DNA of 64,000 nt from an uncultured Lachnospiraceae bacterium (GTDB taxonomy: Bacteria; Bacillota; Clostridia; Lachnospirales; Lachnospiraceae): contig CAJTUZ010000018.1 of assembly GCA_910579735.1 (NCBI GenBank), positions 13,820 to 77,819 of the forward strand, given 5' to 3'. The translations under genes were made by a program, and so were the position numbers. This document shows positions 16,780 to 26,190 of this stretch, piece after piece; positions within the stretch are counted from its first letter, which is position 1; every line of letters begins with the position of its first letter. The notes below the pieces were generated by a model that saw only the letters and a list, made by a program, of their open reading frames with translations, did not search any database and was not told the DNA's origin.

Positions 16780-17991
16780 ATGCAGAATGTATATACGGTA
16801 GCACAGGTTAATTCTTACATTAAAAATATGTTCACGCAGGATTTTATGTTACAGTCCATTTCGGTGAAAGGTGAAGTGAGTAACTGTAAGTACCATTCCT
16901 CTGGACATATTTATTTTACATTAAAGGATGAAAAGGGAACAATAGCATGCGTTATGTTTGCCGGCAGCAGAAGCGGTCTGGCTTTCCGCATGACGGAAGG
17001 CCAGCAGATCATTGTGAACGGTACGATAGACGTTTATGAACGGGACGGAAAATATCAGCTTTATGCAAAAGAGATCACACAGGATGGCGCCGGTGCGCTG
17101 TATGAGCGGTTTGTACGTCTGAAAGAGGAACTCGGGGAAAGAGGGATGTTTGCCAGAGAGTATAAACAGCCCATTCCCAAATATATTAAACGTCTGGGGG
17201 TCATTACGGCGCCAACAGGTGCGGCGGTACGGGATATCATACAGATCGCGGGGAGGCGCAACCCTTATGTGCAGATCATTCTTTATCCGGCCATCGTACA
17301 GGGAGATATGGCCGCTGCCAGTATTGTCAACGGTATTCATGCCATGGAGCATTACCAGGTCGATACGATCATTGTAGGCCGCGGCGGCGGTTCGATAGAA
17401 GATTTATGGGCATTTAATGAAGAAGCGGTGGCACAGGCGGTTTTTGACTGCCCGATCCCGGTTATTTCAGCCGTAGGACATGAGACGGATACGACGATCA
17501 TCGATTATGTAGCGGATCTGCGTGCGCCGACGCCATCTGCGGCGGCGGAGCTGGCGGTATTTGATATGGAGCAGCTGCAGGATAAGATGGGTGAATATGC
17601 CTATACGCTGCAGCATCTGTGCAGAAATCGTATCAGGCAGTATAGAAACAGGATGACGAATTATCAGACGCAGCTGAAATATTTGAGTCCGGCCAGTCAG
17701 ATCAGGGAGAAACGAACCTTTATTCTGCATCTGGAAGATACGCTGTCAGAGAGTATGAAGCGGCGTATTCAGGAGAAAAAACACGATCTGGCGCTTTATA
17801 TCGAGAAAATGAAAGGCTTATCGCCGCTTGAAAAGTTGAGCCAGGGGTATGCATATGCGTCTGATGGAAACGGCAGGACGGTATGCCGGGTCAGTCAGGT
17901 AAAGCCGGATGACGAACTGTCCGTATATGTAAAAGACGGCGTCATACACGCAAAGGTTACGGACTGCCGGGAACTGGTCATAGGAGAGTAA
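16780..17991 (+). CDS. xseA: Exodeoxyribonuclease VII large subunit
   Basis: Catalytic subunit of ExoVII, degrading single-stranded DNA from both ends. N-terminal OB-fold (YTVAQVNSYIKNMF to about residue 100), then the nuclease domain with APTGAAVRDI, GRGGGSIEDLWAFNEE and AVGHETDTTIIDYVADLRAPTPSAAAE, and a helical C-terminus. ATG at 16780 after GGGGTG is chosen over the GTG one codon upstream. At 403 residues it is shorter than typical members (about 450), mainly in the coiled-coil C-terminal part. xseB follows. Confidence 0.95.
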   Translation: MQNVYTVAQVNSYIKNMFTQDFMLQSISVKGEVSNCKYHSSGHIYFTLKDEKGTIACVMFAGSRSGLAFRMTEGQQIIVNGTIDVYERDGKYQLYAKEITQDGAGALYERFVRLKEELGERGMFAREYKQPIPKYIKRLGVITAPTGAAVRDIIQIAGRRNPYVQIILYPAIVQGDMAAASIVNGIHAMEHYQVDTIIVGRGGGSIEDLWAFNEEAVAQAVFDCPIPVISAVGHETDTTIIDYVADLRAPTPSAAAELAVFDMEQLQDKMGEYAYTLQHLCRNRIRQYRNRMTNYQTQLKYLSPASQIREKRTFILHLEDTLSESMKRRIQEKKHDLALYIEKMKGLSPLEKLSQGYAYASDGNGRTVCRVSQVKPDDELSVYVKDGVIHAKVTDCRELVIGE

Positions 17992-18033
17992 AAAAGACGC
18001 TTGGATATTCTGCACCGGTGTGTATCACCTTCC

Positions 18034-18079
18034 GGCGGCAAATGGCGACAAGTGAGAGAAAGGCATGGTATTTGTATGG
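18034..18079 (+). repeat. Start-context repeat, copy C (xseB)
   Basis: GGCGGCAAATGGCGACA, GTGAGAGAAAGGCATGGT and ATGG match the 3' half of copies before recA and the spo0A-like gene. Here AAAGG to the proposed ATG is 12 nt, and the ATG directly after AAAGGC is out of frame with xseB. Confidence 0.6.
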
Positions 18080-18348
18080 GAAAGGACACGCATAAAAAGC
18101 AGTGTGAAGAAGAAACGGCAGGAGAAAAGGATTTCGGAGAAGATCTGGAAGCTCTTTCTCTGGAAGAAGCGTTTGAGCGGATAGAAGAGACGATAGGGCG
18201 TCTCGAAGAGGAAGAGACAACCCTGGAAGAGTCTTTTCTGGCCTATCAGAAGGGAATGCGGCTTTTACAATACTGTAATACCAAAATAGACAAAGTGGAG
18301 AAGCTGGTTTTGAAAATAGGCGAAGATGGTGAATTGGATGAATTCTGA
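18076..18348 (+). CDS. xseB: Exodeoxyribonuclease VII small subunit
   Basis: Small helical ExoVII subunit that binds the XseA coiled coil. The signature is LSLEEAFERIEETIGRLEEEE followed by LEESFLAYQKGMRLLQYC and LVLKIGEDGEL. ATG at 18076 gives 90 residues, near the usual 75-85; an in-frame TTG at 18001 would add an unrelated segment running through the leader repeat. Its stop overlaps the beginning of ispA. The N-terminus (KDTHKKQCEEETAGEKDFGEDLE) is a little longer and more charged than usual. Confidence 0.92.
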   Translation: MGKDTHKKQCEEETAGEKDFGEDLEALSLEEAFERIEETIGRLEEEETTLEESFLAYQKGMRLLQYCNTKIDKVEKLVLKIGEDGELDEF

Positions 18349-19255
18349 CAAAACAGTATTTGAAGAAACAATAAAAGAGAAAACAATGCGCATAGAGGAA
18401 GCCCTGGAAGCGTTTCTGCCAAAGGAGGAAGGGTATCAGAAGACGGTCATCGAGGCAATGAATTATTCCGTGCTCGCAGGCGGCAAGCGGCTTCGTCCCA
18501 TGCTGATGAAAGAGACTTACGAAATGTTCGGCGGGAGCGGCGCTTTGATCGATCCCTTCATGGCGGCAATCGAGATGCTTCACAACTATTCGCTTGTACA
18601 TGACGATCTGCCGGCTATGGATAATGACGAATACAGACGTGGCAGAAAGACGACGCACATGGTCTACGGCGAAGGCATGGCGGTACTGGCGGGAGACGGC
18701 CTGTTAAATTATGCGTTTGAAACGGCGGCGTCTGTTTTTGACAGAACAAAGAGCCTGGAGGAATATAAGAGAGCGGCGGCGGCGCTTGCCGTGTTCGGTA
18801 AGAAAGCGGGTATCTACGGCATGATAGGCGGTCAATGTGCAGATATCGAAGCGGAAGAGCGACAGGAGGATATGACGAAAGATCTGCTTATGTTTATCCA
18901 TGAACATAAAACAGCGGCTCTCATACAGGCATCGATGATGATCGGCGCGATTCTGGCAGGCGCTGAGAAAGAGCAGATAGAAGCGATCGAGAAATGCGCT
19001 TATAATATCGGCATTGCTTTTCAGATCCAGGACGATATCCTGGATGTGACAGGGTCACAGGAAGTACTCGGCAAACCTGTCGGAAGCGATGAAAAAAATA
19101 ATAAAAGAACATATGTTACAATATGTGGACTGGAAAAGTCGGCGGAGACAGTCGCAGCTTTATCGAATGAGGCGATCAGGATCTTATCTTCTTTCCCCGT
19201 CAGAAATCCGTTTCTGGAAAAATTAATAGAACAGTTGATATACAGAGAGAAATAA
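18338..19255 (+). CDS. ispA: Farnesyl (geranyl) diphosphate synthase
   Basis: Trans-prenyltransferase making short-chain allylic diphosphates (FPP class) for undecaprenyl phosphate and quinone-type precursors. First aspartate-rich motif in VHDDLPAMDND, second in QIQDDILDVTG, with GGKRLRP near the N-terminus binding the substrate diphosphate. Start at 18338 (NSDKT...) overlaps the xseB stop; ATG at 18326 is the alternative. Next to dxs, so two steps of isoprenoid synthesis are clustered. Confidence 0.93.
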   Translation: MNSDKTVFEETIKEKTMRIEEALEAFLPKEEGYQKTVIEAMNYSVLAGGKRLRPMLMKETYEMFGGSGALIDPFMAAIEMLHNYSLVHDDLPAMDNDEYRRGRKTTHMVYGEGMAVLAGDGLLNYAFETAASVFDRTKSLEEYKRAAAALAVFGKKAGIYGMIGGQCADIEAEERQEDMTKDLLMFIHEHKTAALIQASMMIGAILAGAEKEQIEAIEKCAYNIGIAFQIQDDILDVTGSQEVLGKPVGSDEKNNKRTYVTICGLEKSAETVAALSNEAIRILSSFPVRNPFLEKLIEQLIYREK

Positions 19256-19318
19256 ATTGGTCCATGTACCATACAGGGCCTGTTCGGACTTTACGGCCAG
19301 GCGGGAATGAGGGATACG

Positions 19319-21193
19319 ATGTTTCTGGAGAAAATAGAAAAAACCAATGATATCAAAGAGATCGGTGCGGAAAATCATGCGGCGCTCGCAGAGGAGATCA
19401 GGCAGTTTCTGATCCGTTCCATCAGCGTAACGGGAGGGCATCTCGGCTCGAATCTGGGAGCCGTGGAATTGACCATGGCTCTGCATTTGTCGCTCAATCT
19501 GCCGGAAGATAAGATCATATGGGATGTAGGACACCAGTCTTATACGCATAAAATATTGACCGGAAGAAGAGACGGCTTTGTTAATTTGCGCAAATACGGC
19601 GGCATCAGCGGTTTTCCGAAGAGAAAAGAAAGCGACTGCGACTGTTTCGACACAGGACACAGTTCCACCTCCATATCGGCAGGACTCGGTATGGTCAAGG
19701 CAAGAGATCTGGCAGGCGGAAAAAATACCATTATATCCGTCATCGGCGATGGTTCTCTGACCGGCGGCATGGCCTATGAGGCATTGAACAATGCGTCCCG
19801 TTTAGAGACCAACTTCATTATTATCCTCAATGATAATAACATGTCTATTTCCGAAAATGTAGGCGGTGTTTCCAAATATTTGAACAATATCAGAACAGCG
19901 GATATGTATCTGGACTTAAAGGAGGGTATCTATAACTCCCTGCATGGAAAATCCAAATACGGCGACAAGGTCGTTTCACAGATTCAGCGTGCAAAAAGCA
20001 GTTTTAAACAACTCGTCGTACCCGGGATGTTTTTCGAAGATATGGGCATTACTTATCTGGGTCCCGTAGACGGTCACAATATAACCGCGATGATGCGTAT
20101 GATCAAAGAAGCCAGAAAGATCAAAGGCGCGGTTTTGATCCATGCGATCACCCAGAAAGGGCGGGGATACGGTCCGGCGGAAAGGCATCCGGCAAGGTTT
20201 CACGGCGCGGAGCCTTTTGATATCGAGACCGGTATTCCGAGTACGCCGCGGACGAAAGCCAATTATACGGACATTTTTTCTACCGTAATGTGTAAACTTG
20301 GGCAGCGTGATGAGAAAGTCGTGGCCATTACGGCGGCGATGCCGGATGGAACCGGATTGAAACGTTTCCGGAATATGTATCCGGACAGATTCTTTGATGT
20401 GGGAATTGCGGAGGAACATGCGGTCACTTTTGCAGCCGGTCTTGCGGCGGGCGGCTTAAAGCCGATCGTAGCGATCTATTCTTCTTTCCTGCAAAGGGCG
20501 TATGACCAGATACTGCATGATGTCTGTATCCAGAATCTGCCTGTGATCTTTGCGATAGACAGGGCAGGACTCGTAGGAAGCGACGGAGAGACGCACCAGG
20601 GCATTTTTGATCTGTCATATCTTTCCTCGATTCCGAATATGCACATTATGGCGCCAAAGAATAAATGGGAGCTTTCCGATATGATCAAATTCGCGCTGTC
20701 GCTGTCGGCCCCCGTTGCGATCCGCTATCCGCGCGGAACGGCGTTTGACGGGTTAAAGGATAACAGAGAGGAGATTCTCTTTGGCAAAAGCGAGAGCATC
20801 TATGAAGAAGAAGATATTGTACTCATGGCGGTCGGCAGCATGGTGAAAGTGGCGTTGGATGTGCGCAGACAGCTGAAGGAAACAGGATATGCCTGTTCGC
20901 TTGTCAATGCCAGATTCGTTAAACCGATCGATGAAGAGGCGGTAAGGGAAGCCTGCCTTACGCATAAACTGATCGTCACCATGGAAGAGAATGTAGCAAG
21001 CGGAGGTTATGGCGAGAAAGTCAGAGCTTATGTGGACACTTTGCGCACACAGACGAAAGTGATGTGCGTCGCTGTTCCGGACGAATATGTAGAGCACGGA
21101 AATGTGGAACTATTGAAACAGGAAGTCGGCATTGATGCGGATTCCATTGTCAGAAAAATCATAACCGAATATATCGGACTGGCGGGAAAATGA
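19319..21193 (+). CDS. dxs: 1-deoxy-D-xylulose-5-phosphate synthase
   Basis: Thiamine-diphosphate enzyme condensing pyruvate and glyceraldehyde-3-phosphate, first step of the MEP isoprenoid pathway. Recognised by VGHQSYTHKILTGR, the ThDP motif GDGSLTGGMAYEALN...LNDNNMSI, the transketolase pyrimidine domain (DVGIAEEHAVTFAAGLA) and the C-terminal domain (ENVASGGYGEKV). ATG at 19319 is preferred since GAGGG ends about 5 bp before it and FLEKI is the usual start; ATG at 19307 would add four residues. It overlaps tlyA by 4 bp. Confidence 0.96.
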   Translation: MFLEKIEKTNDIKEIGAENHAALAEEIRQFLIRSISVTGGHLGSNLGAVELTMALHLSLNLPEDKIIWDVGHQSYTHKILTGRRDGFVNLRKYGGISGFPKRKESDCDCFDTGHSSTSISAGLGMVKARDLAGGKNTIISVIGDGSLTGGMAYEALNNASRLETNFIIILNDNNMSISENVGGVSKYLNNIRTADMYLDLKEGIYNSLHGKSKYGDKVVSQIQRAKSSFKQLVVPGMFFEDMGITYLGPVDGHNITAMMRMIKEARKIKGAVLIHAITQKGRGYGPAERHPARFHGAEPFDIETGIPSTPRTKANYTDIFSTVMCKLGQRDEKVVAITAAMPDGTGLKRFRNMYPDRFFDVGIAEEHAVTFAAGLAAGGLKPIVAIYSSFLQRAYDQILHDVCIQNLPVIFAIDRAGLVGSDGETHQGIFDLSYLSSIPNMHIMAPKNKWELSDMIKFALSLSAPVAIRYPRGTAFDGLKDNREEILFGKSESIYEEEDIVLMAVGSMVKVALDVRRQLKETGYACSLVNARFVKPIDEEAVREACLTHKLIVTMEENVASGGYGEKVRAYVDTLRTQTKVMCVAVPDEYVEHGNVELLKQEVGIDADSIVRKIITEYIGLAGK

Positions 21194-22113
21194 AAGAAAG
21201 ATTAGATATATTGCTTGTAAAAGGCGGGTTTGCGCCGTCCAGGGAAAAGGCGAAAGCCATTATCATGACAGGAAATGTTTTCGTCAATGGACAGCGTGAG
21301 GACAAAGCGGGAGCAGCCTTTGAAGAAGAAAAAGCGCATATTGAAGTGAAAGGCACTCCTCAGAAGTATTGCAGCCGGGGCGGATTGAAACTGGAAAAAG
21401 CGATGCATTCTTTTCCGATTTCGTTAGACGGAATGATCTGTATGGATATCGGCGCCTCTACCGGCGGTTTTACCGACTGTATGCTGCAAAACGGCGCAGT
21501 AAAAGTATATTCGGTTGATGTGGGGCACGGACAGCTTGCCTGGAAACTGCGCAGTGATGAGCGGGTAGTCTGCATGGAGAAGACCAACTTCCGTTATATG
21601 CAGCCGGAAGATATTGCAGACAGACTTGATTTTGCATCGGTAGACGTCTCCTTTATTTCGTTGACGAAGATCCTGATCCCGGCGCGGAATTTATTAAAAG
21701 ACAAAGGGAAAATGGTCTGTCTGATCAAACCGCAGTTTGAGGCAGGCAGGGACAAAGTCGGAAAAAAGGGCGTCGTCAGGGAACCGGAAATCCATGAAGA
21801 GGTGATCAAAAAGATCATGATCTATGCCGATATGGTGGGATTTACGAGACTTGGACTGACGTTTTCGCCGATCAAGGGACCCGAGGGGAATATCGAATAT
21901 CTGATTTATCTGCAAAAAAGAGAAGATCTGCCGGAAGAAATAACTGCACTGACGGAAAATGAGGCAGAATGCGCTTTGCGGGAAATTCTGGAAAACGGTG
22001 TGAGCGGGATAACGGCAGTCAACGGAACAGACGGCATAAGCGAAAGCCGGGATGAAACGCTTGAGTCCGTCGTATCGGCAGCGGTAGCACAGGCACATCA
22101 GATGCTGGAATAG
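21190..22113 (+). CDS. tlyA: TlyA family rRNA 2'-O-methyltransferase
   Basis: Methyltransferase of the TlyA (hemolysin A) family; in characterised species it 2'-O-methylates 16S and 23S rRNA and affects capreomycin sensitivity. N-terminal S4 RNA-binding domain (RLDILLVKGGFAPSREKAKAII), then the FtsJ-like fold with SAM motif MDIGASTGGFTDCML and KPQFEAG. The start overlaps the dxs stop (ATGA). A C-terminal tail of about 55 residues past the core is typical in length but weakly conserved. Gene order dxs-tlyA-nadK is standard. Confidence 0.93.
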   Translation: MKERLDILLVKGGFAPSREKAKAIIMTGNVFVNGQREDKAGAAFEEEKAHIEVKGTPQKYCSRGGLKLEKAMHSFPISLDGMICMDIGASTGGFTDCMLQNGAVKVYSVDVGHGQLAWKLRSDERVVCMEKTNFRYMQPEDIADRLDFASVDVSFISLTKILIPARNLLKDKGKMVCLIKPQFEAGRDKVGKKGVVREPEIHEEVIKKIMIYADMVGFTRLGLTFSPIKGPEGNIEYLIYLQKREDLPEEITALTENEAECALREILENGVSGITAVNGTDGISESRDETLESVVSAAVAQAHQMLE

Positions 22114-22175
22114 AGAACAGATGTTATCAAATGTTTTATCCCAATATGCCGTGCAGGCGGTTGTGGAGGAGCAGC

Positions 22176-23036
22176 ATGAACCATTTTTTATTAATAACCA
22201 ATGAGTTAAAAGATCCGGATAGCGGCTATACAGACAAGATAGCGGCTTATTTGAGGAGTCATGGCGCCAGGGCGGACTGTGTCACCGGTTCTCAGATGAT
22301 GCGGCAGATACAAAAGACGCAGCCGGGGAAACTGCCCGAGGGAATAGAATGTGCGATCGTTCTCGGCGGTGATGGTACCTTATTAAAGGCGGCAAGAGAT
22401 CTGGCGGATTACGAAATACCGTTACTGGGTGTCAATCTCGGGACACTGGGATATCTGGCAGAGGTAGAGATCGGCAATATCGAAAATGCGCTTTCCAGGC
22501 TGCTTGCGGGAAAGTATACGAGAGAAGAGCGGATGATGCTTGCCGGCACGGTGCATTCGCAGAACAGAGAAGAAATACATAACTTCGCCCTGAATGATAT
22601 CGTCATTTCCAGATGCGGTTCGCTGCAGATCTTACAGTTTGATATCTATGTAAACGATCTTTTTCTAAATGCCTACAGTGCGGATGGCATCATCGTAGCA
22701 ACACCCACAGGCTCGACGGGATACAATATGTCTGCGGGAGGTCCGATCGTGGAACCGGGAGCAAGCCTTCTGCTGCTGACGCCGATATGTCCGCATACGC
22801 TCAATACAAGGAGCATCATTCTTTCGCCGGAGGACGAGGTGTGTATCGTAATCCCGGAAGGGCGGGATCAGACGATGCAGACGGTAGAAGCAAATTTTGA
22901 CGGAACCCATAAAGTCATCCTGCGGACCGGAGATAAGATCATCATTCATAAAGCGTCCAAAACCACGGGCGTCTTAAAGCTCAATACGGAAAGTTTTCTG
23001 GAAGTCCTGCATAAAAAAATGGCAGGAGACCAGTAA
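22176..23036 (+). CDS. nadK: NAD kinase
   Basis: Phosphorylates NAD to NADP. The signature GGDGTLLKAARDL (diphosphate binding) is followed by NLGTLGYLAEVE, NDIVISR and GSTGYNMSAGGPIVEP. ATG at 22176 is chosen because GGAGGAG ends about 5 bp upstream; the longer form from 22131 adds 15 residues without family similarity. Length 286. In many Clostridia argR lies between this gene and recN; here recN follows directly. Confidence 0.95.
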   Translation: MNHFLLITNELKDPDSGYTDKIAAYLRSHGARADCVTGSQMMRQIQKTQPGKLPEGIECAIVLGGDGTLLKAARDLADYEIPLLGVNLGTLGYLAEVEIGNIENALSRLLAGKYTREERMMLAGTVHSQNREEIHNFALNDIVISRCGSLQILQFDIYVNDLFLNAYSADGIIVATPTGSTGYNMSAGGPIVEPGASLLLLTPICPHTLNTRSIILSPEDEVCIVIPEGRDQTMQTVEANFDGTHKVILRTGDKIIIHKASKTTGVLKLNTESFLEVLHKKMAGDQ

Positions 23037-23074
23037 CGGGGAGAAGACAGAAAGGAACAGGGTCATAAATATCT

Positions 23075-24769
23075 ATGTTAATAAGCCTACATGTAAAAAA
23101 TCTTGCTCTGATCGACGAAACGGAAGTTTATTTCGGTAATGGCCTGAATATTCTGACCGGTGAAACGGGAGCAGGCAAATCCATTATAATCGGCTCCGTG
23201 AACCTTGCGCTCGGTGCGAAAGCGGAGAAAGAAATGATCCGTACAGGGGCGGATTACGCTTTGGTGGAACTTGTTTTTCAAATAGAAAAAGAAGAGCAGT
23301 TACAGGAGATACGGCAGTTGGAGCTGCCGGTGGAAGAAGATGGAACCGTGATCTTACAAAGAAGGATAATGCCGGGAAAATCTCTCTGTAAAGTCGGCGG
23401 TGAGACGGTCAGTGTCAGACAGGTGAAAGCGCTTGCCGGGGTCCTGATCGATATTCATGGACAGCATGAACACCAATCTCTCTTAAAACCGGGAAAACAG
23501 CTGGAGATTCTGGACGATTATGCCGGAGAAGCTTTATATAAATTAAAAAAGCAGTTAAAGGAACGCTATGAAGAATATAAAGAAGTCGTGAGACAGCTTT
23601 CTGCGGATGATGTGGACGAAGAGACAAGAAAACGGGAAATTTCCCTTGCGGAATTCGAAGCACAGGAAATTGAGGAAGCAGGTCTCTCACCCGGCGAAGA
23701 CATCGAACTGGAAAAAACATACAGGAAATTAGTCAACGGACAAAAGATTCAGGAAACGCTCACGCTTGCGCATCAACTGAGCGGTTACGAGGAGGGCGGC
23801 GCCGGAGATGCTGTCGGCAGAGCGGTGAAAGAAGTGCGCTCAATCGTCTCCTATGATGAGACGCTGCAGGAATTTGAGAACCAGTTATTGGATATAGACA
23901 GCCTTTTGAATGATTACAACCGAATGGCGGCAGACTATCTTTCAAACCTGGAATTTGACGGCGAGTTGTTTTCACGGACAGAAAAAAGACTCGATGTCAT
24001 CAATCATCTGAAATCGAAATACGCGGGTACAGGCAATTCGATAGAAGAGATTCTTGCCTATCAGGAAAAATTACAGGAAAAACTGGAAAAATATCAAAAT
24101 TTTGACGCCTATAAGCAGCAGCTTCTGCAAAAAGAAAGTTCCTTAAAGGAAGCGCTCTTAAAGCTGTGCGGCAAAATATCCAAAATACGCAAAGACAGCG
24201 CCCTTAAACTGGCGCAGTCCATGAAAAAGGCACTGATAGACCTGAATTTCATGGATGTGGCATTTGAGATAAACGTGCAGCCGGAGCCGGATAAAATAGG
24301 AGCTGAAGGATATGATAAAACAGACTTTATGATCTCCACCAATCCCGGCGAGGCATTAAAATCGCTTTCACAGGTCGCAAGCGGCGGCGAACTTTCCAGG
24401 ATCATGCTGGCGCTGAAAACGGTGCTGGCAGATAAAGATGAGATCGAGACGCTTATTTTTGACGAGATCGATACCGGGATCAGCGGTAAGACTGCATGGA
24501 AAGTTTCGGAAAAAATGGGAATTCTCGGCAAAAAACATCAATTGATCTGCATTACGCATCTTCCGCAGATCGCCGCGATGGCGGATACACATTTCCAGAT
24601 CGAGAAATCGGTCGTGGAAGAGCGCAGCGTAACACGGATCCGGAAACTGGAGGAAGAAGACAGTATAAAGGAACTTGCCAGAATGCTCGGAGGCGCGAGT
24701 ATTACCGAAACGGTCTTAAATAACGCAAGAGAAATGAAAGATTTGGCAACAAAATCAAAGCAATATTAA
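23075..24769 (+). CDS. recN: DNA repair protein RecN
   Basis: SMC-like ATPase acting early at double-strand breaks. Walker A is GETGAGKSI near residue 31; a long coiled-coil middle carries IDIHGQHEHQSLL. The ABC signature SQVASGGELSRIMLALK and Walker B LIFDEIDTGISGKTA lie near the C-terminus, with the H-loop LICITHLPQIAAMAD. Length 564 is normal. Followed by a strong terminator, so it ends the long nusB-recN unit. Confidence 0.96.
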   Translation: MLISLHVKNLALIDETEVYFGNGLNILTGETGAGKSIIIGSVNLALGAKAEKEMIRTGADYALVELVFQIEKEEQLQEIRQLELPVEEDGTVILQRRIMPGKSLCKVGGETVSVRQVKALAGVLIDIHGQHEHQSLLKPGKQLEILDDYAGEALYKLKKQLKERYEEYKEVVRQLSADDVDEETRKREISLAEFEAQEIEEAGLSPGEDIELEKTYRKLVNGQKIQETLTLAHQLSGYEEGGAGDAVGRAVKEVRSIVSYDETLQEFENQLLDIDSLLNDYNRMAADYLSNLEFDGELFSRTEKRLDVINHLKSKYAGTGNSIEEILAYQEKLQEKLEKYQNFDAYKQQLLQKESSLKEALLKLCGKISKIRKDSALKLAQSMKKALIDLNFMDVAFEINVQPEPDKIGAEGYDKTDFMISTNPGEALKSLSQVASGGELSRIMLALKTVLADKDEIETLIFDEIDTGISGKTAWKVSEKMGILGKKHQLICITHLPQIAAMADTHFQIEKSVVEERSVTRIRKLEEEDSIKELARMLGGASITETVLNNAREMKDLATKSKQY

Positions 24770-24796
24770 ATTAAAATCGAAGTTTTTTCATATACT

Positions 24797-24828
24797 AAAA
24801 AGGACATACTCTTGTATGTTCTTTTTTT
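24797..24828 (+). terminator. Terminator between recN and spoIVB
   Basis: AAAAAGGACATAC and GTATGTTCTTTTT pair over 13 bp with a 4-nt loop (one G-T pair), ending in a long T-run. It separates housekeeping recN from sporulation gene spoIVB. Confidence 0.88.
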
Positions 24829-24859
24829 GTGTGAATACGTTTTAGAAAGGAACACGGAA

Positions 24860-26143
24860 ATGACTGATCATAAAACAGCAGGATATCGAAAAGGGTATCG
24901 GAGATTTTTATATATTATATTGGCGGCCGGCGTGGCAGCGTTAATGACGGCAGTGTACATTGACTATTGGAAAAGAGTGCCTTCTACGATTAAGATCCGT
25001 GCAGGGATAGAACAGGATCTTGATTTTCATGTGCCTGTTTCCGGTGAGATCTATCAAAAGGAAGCGGTTCCGAGTCTTTCGACGCAGGTAGAAAGCATCC
25101 ATGTCGATTTCGCCAAAGGCGTTACGTTCAAAGCCAATCAGATAGATTCTTATCAGATTGATCTAAAACTGTTCGGGATCCTTCCATATAAAAGTGTCGA
25201 CATTCAGGTGATCCAGGATACGACCCTGATTCCATCGGGGCTTCCCATCGGTATTTATGTCAAGACGGAAGGCGTTTTAGTCGTGGGTGTCGGAGAATTT
25301 GAAAATGAAAACGGGGAAACGATATCACCGGCTAAATACATCCTTCAGACAGGAGACTATATTCTGGAAGTGAACGGGGAAAAAGTGGAGAATAAAAAGC
25401 AGTTCGTGCAGATGATAACGCAGTCCGAAGGAGAAGAAATGATCATGACCATCAGACGGGGCGATGCCGATACGGAAGTCAAGATCAAACCGGAAGGCAA
25501 CCAGAGCGGAGAATGGAAACTCGGAATCTGGATCAGAGATAATGCGCAGGGAATCGGGACCATGACTTATGTGGATACGGACGATACGTTCGGGGCGCTG
25601 GGACACGGCATTAATGACGTGGATACATCCACGCTGATGCAGCTTGGAGAGGGAACGCTCTATAAGACGGAAATTGTCGGGATTACGAGAGGAAAAGATG
25701 GGTCGCCCGGCGAACTGACGGGTTATATCGAGTATGATAATGAAAATGTGATCGGAGAGATCACACAGAATACGGAAGAAGGAATATTCGGCGTATGCAA
25801 TGACGAGATCGTTACACAGACACCTTATGAGCCGATTCCGATCGCCTTAAAGCAGGAAGTGGAGATCGGACATGCGCAGATCATCTGCTCGGTCAGCGGA
25901 GAGCCTAAATTCTATGATATCGAAGTGGAAGAACTGCATCTGGAAGACGATAATGTCAACCGCGGACTTGTCATCAAAATTACGGACGAAGAACTGCTTA
26001 CTCTTACGGGCGGCATCATTCAGGGGATGAGCGGCAGCCCCATTATCCAGAACGGTAAGCTGGTCGGTGCGGTAACACATGTTCTTGTACAGGATGCGAC
26101 AAGCGGATACGGTATTTTCATCGAAAATATGCTGCTGCAGTAA
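24860..26143 (+). CDS. spoIVB: SpoIVB, forespore signalling serine protease
   Basis: Secreted S55-family serine protease; in Bacillus it is made in the forespore and cleaves SpoIVFA to trigger pro-SigK processing. N-terminal membrane segment (about residues 15-34), a PDZ domain (about 110-195, with SPAKYILQTGDYILEVNGEKV), then the protease domain with ALGHGINDVDT (His) and GMSGSPIIQNGKLVGAVTH (Ser). ATG at 24860 follows AGAAAGGAACACGGAA; an upstream start at 24812 would lie within the terminator region. A 17-bp tandem repeat begins in its last codons. Confidence 0.93.
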   Translation: MTDHKTAGYRKGYRRFLYIILAAGVAALMTAVYIDYWKRVPSTIKIRAGIEQDLDFHVPVSGEIYQKEAVPSLSTQVESIHVDFAKGVTFKANQIDSYQIDLKLFGILPYKSVDIQVIQDTTLIPSGLPIGIYVKTEGVLVVGVGEFENENGETISPAKYILQTGDYILEVNGEKVENKKQFVQMITQSEGEEMIMTIRRGDADTEVKIKPEGNQSGEWKLGIWIRDNAQGIGTMTYVDTDDTFGALGHGINDVDTSTLMQLGEGTLYKTEIVGITRGKDGSPGELTGYIEYDNENVIGEITQNTEEGIFGVCNDEIVTQTPYEPIPIALKQEVEIGHAQIICSVSGEPKFYDIEVEELHLEDDNVNRGLVIKITDEELLTLTGGIIQGMSGSPIIQNGKLVGAVTHVLVQDATSGYGIFIENMLLQ

Positions 26144-26190
26144 TGCAGCATCTGCAGTAATGCAGCATCTGCAGTAAACGGCATCTGCAG
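26135..26190 (+). repeat. 17-bp tandem repeat at the 3' end of spoIVB
   Basis: CTGCAG occurs at 26135, 26152, 26169 and 26185. The unit CTGCAGTAATGCAGCAT is present twice exactly and then as a degenerate copy. The first unit contains the last codon and stop of spoIVB, so later units repeat stop codons in frame-like fashion. Confidence 0.9.
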
